From Stentor roeselii (lineage: Eukaryota > Ciliophora > Heterotrichea > Heterotrichida > Stentoridae): DNA of 22,891 nt. The notes under the pieces were generated by a model. It was not told the origin of the DNA. It did no database searches and was given only the letters and a program-made list of their open reading frames with translations. The stretch covers positions 1-22,891 of the forward strand of contig RSEH01000409.1 of NCBI GenBank assembly GCA_006503475.1, given 5' to 3'. Below are positions 15,861 to 22,891 of this stretch, in pieces (within the stretch, counting starts at the first letter, position 1; each line of letters starts with the position of its first letter). Position numbers and translations under genes: made by a program.

Positions 15861-16973
15861 ATGTCAACTTTTAAAGTATTGGGAGATAAAAGTCCGATAC
15901 CTTGTGATATTGGGGATGCTGATAGTTTTGCATGGGCCTTCTTAGAAAGAGGTACCAAGGTAGATCCATTTCCATTCTGCCAGCCATTCCTAGATGATAA
16001 AGAAGTTCGAATTAAAGTAACACACGCAGGTCTTTGTCACAGTGATATCATGAGACCAACAGGCAGCTGGGGAGAAAACATTTTATTTCCTATGGTTCCA
16101 GGCCACGAAATAATTGGAACTGTTGAAAAAGTAGGAGAAAAAGTGACTCATTTACAAGAAGGCGACTATGTTGGATTTGGTCCTTTTCGAGATTGTTGTG
16201 ATTCTTGCTCTTACTGCCGAAAGGGCAGAGATAATCTATGCCTTGAGTCAAAAGAAACTGATGATCCTTGGTTTGGAGGATTTTCGACTTCTTTTCAAGC
16301 AAGAGGCGACTTTTACTTCAAGTTGCATGAAAGTATACCTGGCGAATATGCTCCTCTCTTTTGTGCTGGAGCTACTGTTTATCCTCCTCTTATGTATTAT
16401 GCACAACCCACTATGAAAGTTGGAATCGTCGGAATTGGAGGACTAGGACATATGGCAATTAAGTTTGCTAATAAATTTGGATGTGAAGTCACTGCTATTT
16501 CGAAAACTAGTCACAAAGAACCTGAAGCTCGAAAATTCGGAGCTCATCACTTCTTAGATTTGAATGATGCTGAAAAAGTTAAGAGAGCTGGTAAATCATT
16601 TGATTTAATTATTGATACTTCCGTCATAGTTGACCTGGAAATGGATTTTAACTTGCTAAAAAATAGAAGCAAATGCTGTTTAGTTGGTTGTCCAGATATA
16701 AAACATGATCATAAATTAAACATGATGCAACTTCTTATGAATCAGCAGGAACTTGCTGGAAATTTTGTTGGTTCAAGACAAGAGATTGAAGATATGCTGG
16801 AATTTGCAAGATTTAATGAAATTAGTCCTCAGGTCGAAGTATATAAATTTGAAGATATGCAAAAAGCTATTAATTCTTTAGCTTACGGAAACCCAAGACC
16901 TCCAAGATTTAGAAATGTGGTAGAAACAGCGAGTTTTTTCCAAAGTTTTAAGCCTAAAATGCGTGATACTTGA
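15861..16973 (+). CDS. Zinc-dependent alcohol dehydrogenase, CAD/YahK-like (MDR)
   Basis: This 370-aa member of the medium-chain dehydrogenase/reductase superfamily is closest in pattern to cinnamyl-alcohol dehydrogenases and broad aldehyde reductases. Catalytic zinc ligands are Cys59 (GLCHSD), His82 with Glu83 (GHEIIG) and Cys168 (FCAGATVY). Structural zinc cysteines are 113, 116, 119 and 127. The coenzyme loop is GIGGLGH (191-197), and the end of the second Rossmann strand reads AISKTSHK, a Ser/Lys-rich pattern that favours NADP(H). The reaction is interconversion of an alcohol and an aldehyde; the substrate cannot be read from sequence. It is the middle of three tandem copies and is very similar to the broken copy upstream, so those two arose by a recent duplication. 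Codons are AT-rich, and it ends at TGA. Confidence 0.9.
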   Translation: MSTFKVLGDKSPIPCDIGDADSFAWAFLERGTKVDPFPFCQPFLDDKEVRIKVTHAGLCHSDIMRPTGSWGENILFPMVPGHEIIGTVEKVGEKVTHLQEGDYVGFGPFRDCCDSCSYCRKGRDNLCLESKETDDPWFGGFSTSFQARGDFYFKLHESIPGEYAPLFCAGATVYPPLMYYAQPTMKVGIVGIGGLGHMAIKFANKFGCEVTAISKTSHKEPEARKFGAHHFLDLNDAEKVKRAGKSFDLIIDTSVIVDLEMDFNLLKNRSKCCLVGCPDIKHDHKLNMMQLLMNQQELAGNFVGSRQEIEDMLEFARFNEISPQVEVYKFEDMQKAINSLAYGNPRPPRFRNVVETASFFQSFKPKMRDT

Positions 16974-17590
16974 GTGATTTGAAATTAAAATAATTAGTAG
17001 AGTATACTTTAAGCGACAATAATAAACAATTATCGTTACAATGATATTTTAATATAAGGAGCATTCTTAAAGAGTATAATTATATAAAATATGATTGAAT
17101 TTTATTAGAATCTTAAATAATAAAACTTTACTACTTACTTTCATTTTATGATAATCAATTGAATTAAGATTAAAATTATTGAAGGTTAAGTGTTGTGAAT
17201 AAAGGTTTAAAAATAAATAAAACTCATGCCATATAATTAAAACAATCAAAATTTATTAGATTTAAACATAATTGATTACTTTAGTAAATAAGGCTACTCT
17301 CTAATTTCCAAACAAAAAATTACCATCCAAACATTAATATAAAAAACCCATTTCAACACCCTCATAGATAAACCTCATACACTCTAAAAATCTCATAAAT
17401 TGATTAATTCCTTCCATGAAAAATACCCTAAAGTCAATTTACTAAAATATTCCTAAAAGCTCTAAATTTTTTCATCCAAAAATCTCAAAAAAACTCTAAA
17501 ATTCTATTAAGAAAATTTACCAAAACCTCTTTTATAAAAATTTTTTAAGTCTTAAATTCACGAAAGCCTTTTCAATCCCACTCAATCAAT
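16974..17590. promoter_or_regulatory. Intergenic region with C-rich, G-poor 5' flank
   Basis: These 617 nt separate the second and third ADH genes. The first half is plain AT-rich sequence. The half before the ATG at 17591 is almost devoid of G on the sense strand: 17401-17590 has 8 G and 38 C. It holds recurrent short words such as CTCTAAAA and AAAAATCTCA (near 17380 and 17478-17510). I see no classic TATA box at a fixed distance. A 60-codon minus-strand ORF at 17067-17249 looks like chance. Confidence 0.5.
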
Positions 17591-18706
17591 ATGGCTATAA
17601 TGTCCACATACGATATCCTCGGAGACCGAGCACCAGTCCCATGCAACATCGGCGATGCTGATGGAGTAGCGATGGCCTTCATGGAGTTGGGTACAACGGT
17701 GACCCCTCTGCCATTCCGACAGCCATCGCTCCTCGACACAGACGTGCGCATTAAGGTGACGCACGCAGGTCTCTGTGCCAGTGATGTCCATCGATCACAG
17801 GGCAAGTGGGGCCAAGATGTCATACTTCCGTTAGTTCCAGGTCACGAAATTGTGGGAGTTGTTGAAAAAATAGGTGAAAAAGTTACCCATGTAAAAGAGG
17901 GCGACCGAGTGGGCTTTGGAGTCTTCCGAGAATGTTGTCGCCATTGTTTTGAATGCAGGACAGGAGAAGACAACTTATGTGGAGGACTATCAGGCACCTA
18001 TGAACCTAACTTCGGTGGCTACTCAACTTCCTTCCAAGCCAGGGATGACTTTTTCTTCAAGATTGACGACAGCTTCCCAGGCGAGTTCGCACCAGTCTTT
18101 TGCGCAGGTGCAACAGTTTACGCGCCTTTAAAGCGGTTCGTAAATCCAACAATGAAAGTAGGAATAGTCGGTATCGGAGGATTGGGTCACTTAGGTATAA
18201 TGTTCGCCAATCGTTTCGGATGTGATGTGACAGCGATTTCAACAACTCCAAGCAAAGAATCAGAGGCCAAAGGTTTCGGTGCAACTCATTTCCTTAACGT
18301 GAACGACCCAGAGCAGATGAAAAAGGCTCAAAGTTCTTTCGACTTCATTCTAGACACTTCAGTGAAATTGAATTTCCAGATGGATTTAAGCCTACTGAAA
18401 AAAAGAGGGACTTGCGCAATTGTAGGACTTCCTGACGAAGCCCATGATACCGGGCTTAACATGTTCCAGTTGTTAATGAATCAGCAGACACTAGTCGGCA
18501 GTTCTGTCGCTTCAAGACTGGACATTGAAGACATGCTGAGTTTCATGAAGCTTCAGAACGTCAGGCCACTTGTAGAAGTTTACCCATTCGCTGACACCCA
18601 ATCAGCAGTGACTTCCCTTGCACTTGGCACTCCCCGTGCGCCGAAGTACCGAAACGTTGTGGAAACAGCGAGTTTCTTCAAGACCTTCAAGCCAAGAAGT
18701 AATTAG
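17591..18706 (+). CDS. Zinc-dependent alcohol dehydrogenase, third tandem copy
   Basis: This 371-aa MDR/CAD-like enzyme has the same architecture as the copies upstream but is clearly more diverged. Zinc ligands are retained: Cys in GLCASD, GHEIVG, the set CCRHCFECRTGEDNLC, and FCAGATVY. The coenzyme loop is GIGGLGH followed by AISTTPSK, compatible with NADP(H). The first-shell motif GLCHSD has changed to GLCASD, replacing a His next to the catalytic Cys, which may shift substrate or coenzyme handling. Two starts are possible, Met1 (17591) and Met4 (17600); Met4 aligns with the paralogue start MST. Codons, especially in the first 230 nt, are much more G/C-rich than in the other two copies, pointing to a separate history or expression level. 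Its stop is 9 nt from the convergent acyl-CoA oxidase gene. Confidence 0.9.
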   Translation: MAIMSTYDILGDRAPVPCNIGDADGVAMAFMELGTTVTPLPFRQPSLLDTDVRIKVTHAGLCASDVHRSQGKWGQDVILPLVPGHEIVGVVEKIGEKVTHVKEGDRVGFGVFRECCRHCFECRTGEDNLCGGLSGTYEPNFGGYSTSFQARDDFFFKIDDSFPGEFAPVFCAGATVYAPLKRFVNPTMKVGIVGIGGLGHLGIMFANRFGCDVTAISTTPSKESEAKGFGATHFLNVNDPEQMKKAQSSFDFILDTSVKLNFQMDLSLLKKRGTCAIVGLPDEAHDTGLNMFQLLMNQQTLVGSSVASRLDIEDMLSFMKLQNVRPLVEVYPFADTQSAVTSLALGTPRAPKYRNVVETASFFKTFKPRSN

Positions 18707-18714
18707 CTAACTAG

Positions 18715-18720
18715 TCTACT
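18715..18720. other. 9-nt convergent junction (18707-18715)
   Basis: The TAG of the third ADH gene ends at 18706 and the TAG of the acyl-CoA oxidase gene (minus strand) begins at 18716, leaving nine bases, CTAACTAGT. Any 3' UTR of either transcript must run into the other gene's coding sequence. Confidence 0.6.
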
Positions 18721-19954
18721 CATTATTCGACTTGTAAGGAGACTTAAAAGCTGAAATCCCTGTAATCGCCCTGCCCACAACGAGCACATTTGTGTCGTAA
18801 GTCCCTTCATAAGTGTAAACCGCTTCCATGTCGTTTAAAGCGCGCATCACGTAGCGGTCGATAAGAATTCCATTGCCGCCCATCAGCTCTCGACCGAAAC
18901 GCGCAGCGTCTCTTCCAATCAAAGAGACCCAAGCTTTAATCAGAGACACTCTAGCAAAATTTGCCAGTCCTTTTTGTGAAAGTTCAGTGATGCGCCAGGT
19001 CATCAAGAAAGCGCTTTGAAAGTATCCCAATAACTTTACCAGTTTTTCCTGGTTTAACTGAAAAGCAGCTAAAGGAGCTCCGAACTGTTTTCTTTCAACA
19101 GCGTATTTGATGGAATTTTCATAAATCCCTGCCATGATACCAGTCGCGATCCAAGGGATCGCGATTCTAGAAGATTCAAGTACGATATTAACTCCATCAG
19201 CGAAGTTTTTTGCTTTTTCTAGACGATTATTGATGGGGATTTTCACGTTGCGGAGGTAAATATGTCCGTTTTGAATGATTCTAAGAGCTAGTTTTCTTTC
19301 GATGTTTTCTACCTTGACACCTTCGGTCTTTGTAGGAATGATGAAGCCTTGAACTTGCTTGGTCTGGGTGTTGCGAGCCCAGATGATCATGATGTCTGAC
19401 ATGATCGCGTTGCCGATCCAGCGCTTTTCACCGTTAATCACAAAACCTCCGTCGACTGGAGTCGCAGTTGTTTCTAAGGAAGACGCGTCAGAGCCGTGGT
19501 TCGGCTCAGTCAGTCCCCAGCAGCCGATGGTTTCAAGATTCACCAGTCCTGGCAAATAACGAGCTTTTTGCTCTTCACTTCCTAGTCTCTCTATTGTAAA
19601 TATCACTAAACTCATCGCCACTGCATAAAAACTCGCTAAGGACCCGTCGATTCTTGCAAGTTCGAATAAGGTTAAGTTTTTTTCTACTTCGCTTATTGCT
19701 CTACAACCGTATTTCGCCTCTTTTAGACCTAGTAAACCTTTTAGCTTTGGAAGGTACTCGAATGGAAACTTCGCCTCTTCAACGTATTTGGAGACTGATG
19801 GAGCGAATTCTGATTCGAAGAGTTTTCGGAGCTTTAGACGGTGCTGGTTTAGATCTGGGGGAAGAAGAGAGTCAAGTTTTAAGAAATCGAGAGGTTCGCT
19901 TAGGTAGGTTGGGGTTGAGAGGTGGTTTGTGAGAAGAGTTAGCCTGTTTGACAT
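18716..19954 (-). CDS. Acyl-CoA oxidase/dehydrogenase, ACX4/glutaryl-CoA dehydrogenase type
   Basis: This 412-aa flavoprotein of the acyl-CoA dehydrogenase fold most resembles plant peroxisomal acyl-CoA oxidase 4. Shared blocks include CWGLTEPNHGSDAS (145-158), GEKRWIGN (175-182), KQFGAPLAAFQLNQEKL (289-305), GRELMGGNGIL (354-364) and TYEGTYD (381-387), whose Glu383 is the expected catalytic base. ACX4 oxidises short-chain acyl-CoA in peroxisomal beta-oxidation, passing electrons to oxygen. Residues 4-12 read RLTLLTNHL, matching the simple PTS2 pattern (R/K)(L/V/I)x5(H/Q)(L/A). The C-terminus SNNE is not a PTS1. Peroxisomal import through PTS2 is therefore a plausible inference. Glutaryl-CoA dehydrogenase is the near relative to exclude. 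It is convergent with the third ADH gene. Confidence 0.87.
   Translation of the reverse strand: MSNRLTLLTNHLSTPTYLSEPLDFLKLDSLLPPDLNQHRLKLRKLFESEFAPSVSKYVEEAKFPFEYLPKLKGLLGLKEAKYGCRAISEVEKNLTLFELARIDGSLASFYAVAMSLVIFTIERLGSEEQKARYLPGLVNLETIGCWGLTEPNHGSDASSLETTATPVDGGFVINGEKRWIGNAIMSDIMIIWARNTQTKQVQGFIIPTKTEGVKVENIERKLALRIIQNGHIYLRNVKIPINNRLEKAKNFADGVNIVLESSRIAIPWIATGIMAGIYENSIKYAVERKQFGAPLAAFQLNQEKLVKLLGYFQSAFLMTWRITELSQKGLANFARVSLIKAWVSLIGRDAARFGRELMGGNGILIDRYVMRALNDMEAVYTYEGTYDTNVLVVGRAITGISAFKSPYKSNNE
19919..19945 (-). other. PTS2-like peroxisome targeting motif
   Basis: Codons 4-12 of the acyl-CoA oxidase gene encode RLTLLTNHL. It fits (R/K)(L/V/I)x5(H/Q)(L/A) and sits where PTS2 signals occur, within the first 20-30 residues. 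The stricter consensus prefers L, S, G, A or K at the sixth position, where this has Thr. Confidence 0.5.
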
Positions 19955-20158
19955 TTATTAGACAATTTTATTTCTTTGGTGTGAATAGGAAGATAGTTTT
20001 AGATAGTATTTAAAGATTGGTGGAAAGATTTGCATTCTTCTTAGAATTCTTGGATTTTTTTACAAAGTTTTTTGATTTTTGTATTGGATTGGAACTTGTT
20101 GATAAAATGAAAATATAAAGAATTTTACTATTTGATAAATTTCCTAAGGGAAATCTGA

Positions 20159-21535
20159 TTATCCAAAGTACTTAAAATTAATCTCCTCTAGTTTCTTCTC
20201 GACGATATTCAAAAACTCCTTCGGCTTGGGTATTAAATTTTTATCAGCATAACAAGTAATAGTGAAATGATCCGTATAACTAAAAGAAGTGACACTAATT
20301 CCACATCTAGCCATATTCGGCGACATTCCAATAATCTGCCCAAATCGTTTCCCTCCATAAAAAATCGGTCCCTTAGGTCCCCCGACATTAGAAAACAGTA
20401 AAGTCGCTTTATTGACAACAAAAAAGACCATAAACTTCATCAAAAACCTGGGCAAGAGACTGACTCCAAGTCTCATCACTTGACACATAACAAAAGGTTT
20501 AATCGATTCTTTCAAGCCATTGAAAATATCAGAGCAGTCCTTTACCAGATGTTGACTGACCCTGGGGAATTCAATTGGAAAGATAGCCAAATCGTTTTCT
20601 AGCTTCAAAAAAGACCCATCAGGAGGTTGTCCTCTAAGACTAAAAGGAATAGTTGCAGTGATAGTCCCTAAATCACTTCCAGAGTACTCCTGAAGCGACT
20701 CCAACACAACCGCAGTTAACAAATCATTAAAAGTAAAATGTTTTTCATGGCAATAACTTAAAATTCCTTTCAATTTTATCTGATTCGTCCAAGAAATCGC
20801 TTTAATCCCTGACAATTTCTGACTATGCAACTTATTCACATCTTTTTTCTGAAATAACGTCACAATTAAGTAATAAACAAGTGTAAAAACAGTCAAAATC
20901 CACAAAACACATTTTTTTACTAAAGAAATCGCCTTCGGTGAGTAAAAAATCTTGCAAGAGCCCTGATCAGCGCACCAGGTCATCATGGAAACAATGGCAA
21001 GTCCATCACAAAACGAATGATGAAACTTGAAAACCACTGCTGTCTGATTTTTTTCGTAGTTCTTGAAGAAATGGATCTGGTAAGGAGGGTGCGACATGTC
21101 CAGGTCTTCTGTTGAAATCCTTGTCATGAAGTTTTCTAATGCGGACTTGTTGATTTTCTCGCTGTGGACTATGTAATGATTTTCGTCTTTGTAGTTTTGG
21201 TCTAATGTCCAGTAGTACCTGCCAAGGACTTGAACTAGGCGTTTTTTTGTACGAGGGTCAGCGTTTAAAGCCTTTTTGGCACATGACTTGTATTGCTTTA
21301 AAGAGATTTTTTCTGAAAAAATCGCGATGCTTGTTACGAGTAACTTGTTGGTTTTTGTTTCGTATAAAAATAATGAGTCGCGACCTGTCATTGGCTCTAA
21401 CCCGAAGGATAGGGGGAAGATGTTCAGGATGAAGTAGATAAGTAAGACTGAAAATAGACTTTCAGGCCATGAATAGTAGTGAAGGGATATTGATGGGGGT
21501 AGAATCCAGATGGCAAAGTAGAGAATATCATACAT
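20159..21535 (-). CDS. WS/DGAT-family acyltransferase
   Basis: This 458-aa protein resembles bifunctional wax ester synthase/diacylglycerol acyltransferases. The catalytic HHxxxDG is intact as HHSFCDG (172-178), preceded by the family-like LDMSHPPYQIHFF (145-157). FTFNDLLTAVVLESL and PFSLRGQPP follow. The C-terminal half has the DUF1298-type block with LLFSNVGGPKGP and FSYTDHFTITCYADKNLIPKP. Two hydrophobic segments at the N-terminus (about 5-20 and 26-44) and one near 207-227 suggest membrane attachment, as in plant WSD enzymes. Such enzymes esterify fatty alcohols or diacylglycerol with acyl-CoA for storage lipids. The preferred acceptor cannot be told from sequence. The start context is CTATAAAATG. 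It lies next to the acyl-CoA oxidase and ADH genes. Confidence 0.87.
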   Translation of the reverse strand: MYDILYFAIWILPPSISLHYYSWPESLFSVLLIYFILNIFPLSFGLEPMTGRDSLFLYETKTNKLLVTSIAIFSEKISLKQYKSCAKKALNADPRTKKRLVQVLGRYYWTLDQNYKDENHYIVHSEKINKSALENFMTRISTEDLDMSHPPYQIHFFKNYEKNQTAVVFKFHHSFCDGLAIVSMMTWCADQGSCKIFYSPKAISLVKKCVLWILTVFTLVYYLIVTLFQKKDVNKLHSQKLSGIKAISWTNQIKLKGILSYCHEKHFTFNDLLTAVVLESLQEYSGSDLGTITATIPFSLRGQPPDGSFLKLENDLAIFPIEFPRVSQHLVKDCSDIFNGLKESIKPFVMCQVMRLGVSLLPRFLMKFMVFFVVNKATLLFSNVGGPKGPIFYGGKRFGQIIGMSPNMARCGISVTSFSYTDHFTITCYADKNLIPKPKEFLNIVEKKLEEINFKYFG

Positions 21536-22100
21536 TTTATAGAGAGGGAAGGGATAAATGGAACATCTTGAATTTTATACGTTTGTTTTATTTTTGATTC
21601 TTAGGATTAAAGGATTTTTAACTCACATGCATTGATGTAAAATTAAGAGTTGGTGATAATGGGTTTTTGGTAATTTCTTTATGAACTGATTAAAATATAG
21701 CAATTAATTATAAAGTGAAATAAAATTTATCTATCTTTTGAGTGTTTAGATGTAATGGCAAAATACTTATCACAGGGTAAAACTTTCATTATAAATGATA
21801 ATTAAGAATCAAAAGTGTTTTTAGAGAGCAGGACTAAAAAAGTTTGAAAAATGATTAGTTTAATTTTCTAAGTATTACTACTAATTCAACAGTATCTCAA
21901 TGCACTTAACTCACTTTTCACTAAATATATATTCATAAATTTCAATCATAAAAATTCCTCCACTCATTAATTATAACCTCCACATTCCATCCACATCAAA
22001 TAAAAATCAAAAAAACAAAAAAAATTACCATTAATAAAAATATTCCTCCAATTAACAGCTAAAACCCTTCCTTCATCATATAAAAAATCCGTCTTTATAA
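21536..22100. promoter_or_regulatory. Divergent intergenic region with extreme C/G strand skew
   Basis: These 565 nt lie between the starts of the WS/DGAT gene (-) and the PAP-like gene (+). The left end (21541-21600) has 14 G and 4 C on the + strand, so it is C-rich in the sense of the minus gene. The right end (21901-22100) has 3 G and 47 C. The middle is neutral AT-rich DNA. I see no ORF, tRNA or repeat in it. The start contexts are CTATAAAATG and CTTTATAAATG. Confidence 0.5.
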
Positions 22101-22891
22101 ATGTTCTTGGCTCTTCTTCTCATCATAGTCCAGAGCCAGCCTCACGACATCCTCCTGTCCCTAAACTCTCACGGAAACATAATAATCTCCTGGAGTACTC
22201 TTTCTCCATCAAACTCAAGCGAAAGTTCCTTCCTAGTCTTCAGCCGATACGAAACCCTTTCAGACCTTTCAGCTCTTCCAAAAGAAGGAAAGCTAAAAAA
22301 AGCCAAAAAACTAAAAAACAAGCATCGAGTAAACCTGGGTCAACTTCTATCAGAGAAACTTTACATCTACCAAGTGGGCAGCGACGATTCAGGCTGGAGT
22401 CCAATTTACAGTTTTCTAGGTCCAGTTCAAAAAGAACAGCATTACCCGAGTTTAGCAGTTTTAGGGTCTTTGACGAATTCGACCTCGTCCTTCACAGTTC
22501 TTTCACAGTTGATTTCAAGAGTAAGATTTAAACAGAGTTTAATTGCAAGACTTGATGGAGTCCTTCTTTTCGCCAATTTGCATGACCACCCACTTTACGA
22601 CACTCTTCAAAGCAACATCCCTGTGATGTACGTGCCTTCTCAATTAGAAGATAGTTACTACAGTGTGCAGTACTACAACACCTACTTGATTTTTCTTAAT
22701 ACTTTCACAATTAACGACAAGCAGATCAGGTGGCTTAAAAACGAGTTAGAAGCTGCTCAGAAGTACTTTTGGATAATCGTTGCAGGTTTCGACTCACTTT
22801 CTTCTATCAACATTCATAAAAATTTCACTGATATTTTCATGAGTTTTCATACAAGTATCTACCTGCACTACGGGGACTTCTACGGAACTTA
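22101..22891 (+). CDS. Secreted purple acid phosphatase-like protein, metal site lost (partial)
   Basis: The frame is open from the ATG to the window end (263 codons); the C-terminus is missing. A signal peptide (MFLALLLIIVQSQ) is followed by a fibronectin-like N-terminal domain (IIISWSTLSPS, KHRVNLGQL, YIYQVGSDDSGWSPIYSF) and then a metallophosphoesterase-like domain, recognisable from DSYYSVQYYNTYLIFLNT and DKQIRWLKNELEAA. Purple acid phosphatases bind two metals through GDxG, GDxxY, GNH(E/D), a VxxH and GHxH. Here these read GSLT (122-125), AN (158-159) for GD, SQLE (180-183) for GNHE, AGF (228-230) for the VGH histidine, and HYGDFYGT (256-263) for GHxHxYER. No expected ligand is left up to the edge, so phosphatase activity is unlikely. 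It looks like a secreted pseudoenzyme. The fold call is by pattern. Confidence 0.72.
   Translation, partial: MFLALLLIIVQSQPHDILLSLNSHGNIIISWSTLSPSNSSESSFLVFSRYETLSDLSALPKEGKLKKAKKLKNKHRVNLGQLLSEKLYIYQVGSDDSGWSPIYSFLGPVQKEQHYPSLAVLGSLTNSTSSFTVLSQLISRVRFKQSLIARLDGVLLFANLHDHPLYDTLQSNIPVMYVPSQLEDSYYSVQYYNTYLIFLNTFTINDKQIRWLKNELEAAQKYFWIIVAGFDSLSSINIHKNFTDIFMSFHTSIYLHYGDFYGT

Noticed and set aside
17067-17249. 60-codon minus-strand ORF between ADH genes
   Set aside because: Its Ile/Leu/Asn/Tyr/Phe-rich translation is what AT-rich noncoding DNA gives; no motif or start context supports it.
1-22891. Reassigned ciliate genetic code
   Set aside because: TAA, TAG and TGA each terminate recognisable proteins, and no conserved Gln, Trp or Cys position in the recognised families is encoded by a stop codon.

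Overview
The window looks like macronuclear DNA of a heterotrich ciliate, most likely Stentor or a close relative. The evidence is: AT-rich, densely packed, almost intron-free genes on both strands; one in-frame 15-nt spliceosomal intron (10366..10380) with GT...AG ends and an A at position 10, the tiny intron class described for heterotrichs; and typical ciliate families (leishmanolysin-like protein with cysteine-rich repeats, MORN, DHHC, SLC44, purple acid phosphatase-like). TAA, TAG and TGA all close reading frames, which argues against the reassigned codes of Blepharisma (UGA=Trp), Euplotes (UGA=Cys) and Condylostoma. The species call is inference.

Layout. 1-102 (-): start of a secreted protein cut by the window edge. 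1045-4071 (+): a 63-aa small gene, a six-TM Frag1/DRAM-like protein and an SLC44 choline-transporter-like protein. 4549-9185 (-): a secreted leishmanolysin-like protein with 18 Cys modules, and a FYVE-like zinc-finger protein kinase. 9764-12670 (+): a divergent DEAD-box helicase carrying the intron and, 15 nt later, a probably myristoylated MORN protein. 12679-13416 (-): a DHHC palmitoyltransferase. 13491-14393 (+): an unrecognised 300-aa soluble protein. 14472-18706 (+): three tandem zinc alcohol dehydrogenases, the first broken by a nonsense codon. 18716-19954 (-): an acyl-CoA oxidase/dehydrogenase of the plant ACX4 type with an N-terminal PTS2-like signal. 20159-21535 (-): a WS/DGAT-family acyltransferase. 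22101-end (+): the N-terminal part of a secreted purple acid phosphatase-like protein.

The main points are two secreted proteins with recognisable enzyme folds but missing metal ligands (a gp63-type pseudoprotease and a PAP-type pseudophosphatase), a helicase with an eroded motif VI, a kinase without Gly-loop glycines, and an ADH copy stopped by one substitution. The right half groups ADHs, an acyl-CoA oxidase and a wax-ester-synthase-like enzyme, which could be a loose lipid/alcohol neighbourhood; no operon is implied. Genes are packed tightly: convergent pairs lie 8 and 9 nt apart and one tandem pair 15 nt apart. The 5' flanks of most genes are strikingly G-poor and C-rich on the sense strand (for example 3 G against 47 C in 21901-22100), and this polarity is reversed in front of the broken ADH. 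I saw no tRNA, rRNA, telomere, transposon or CRISPR array.
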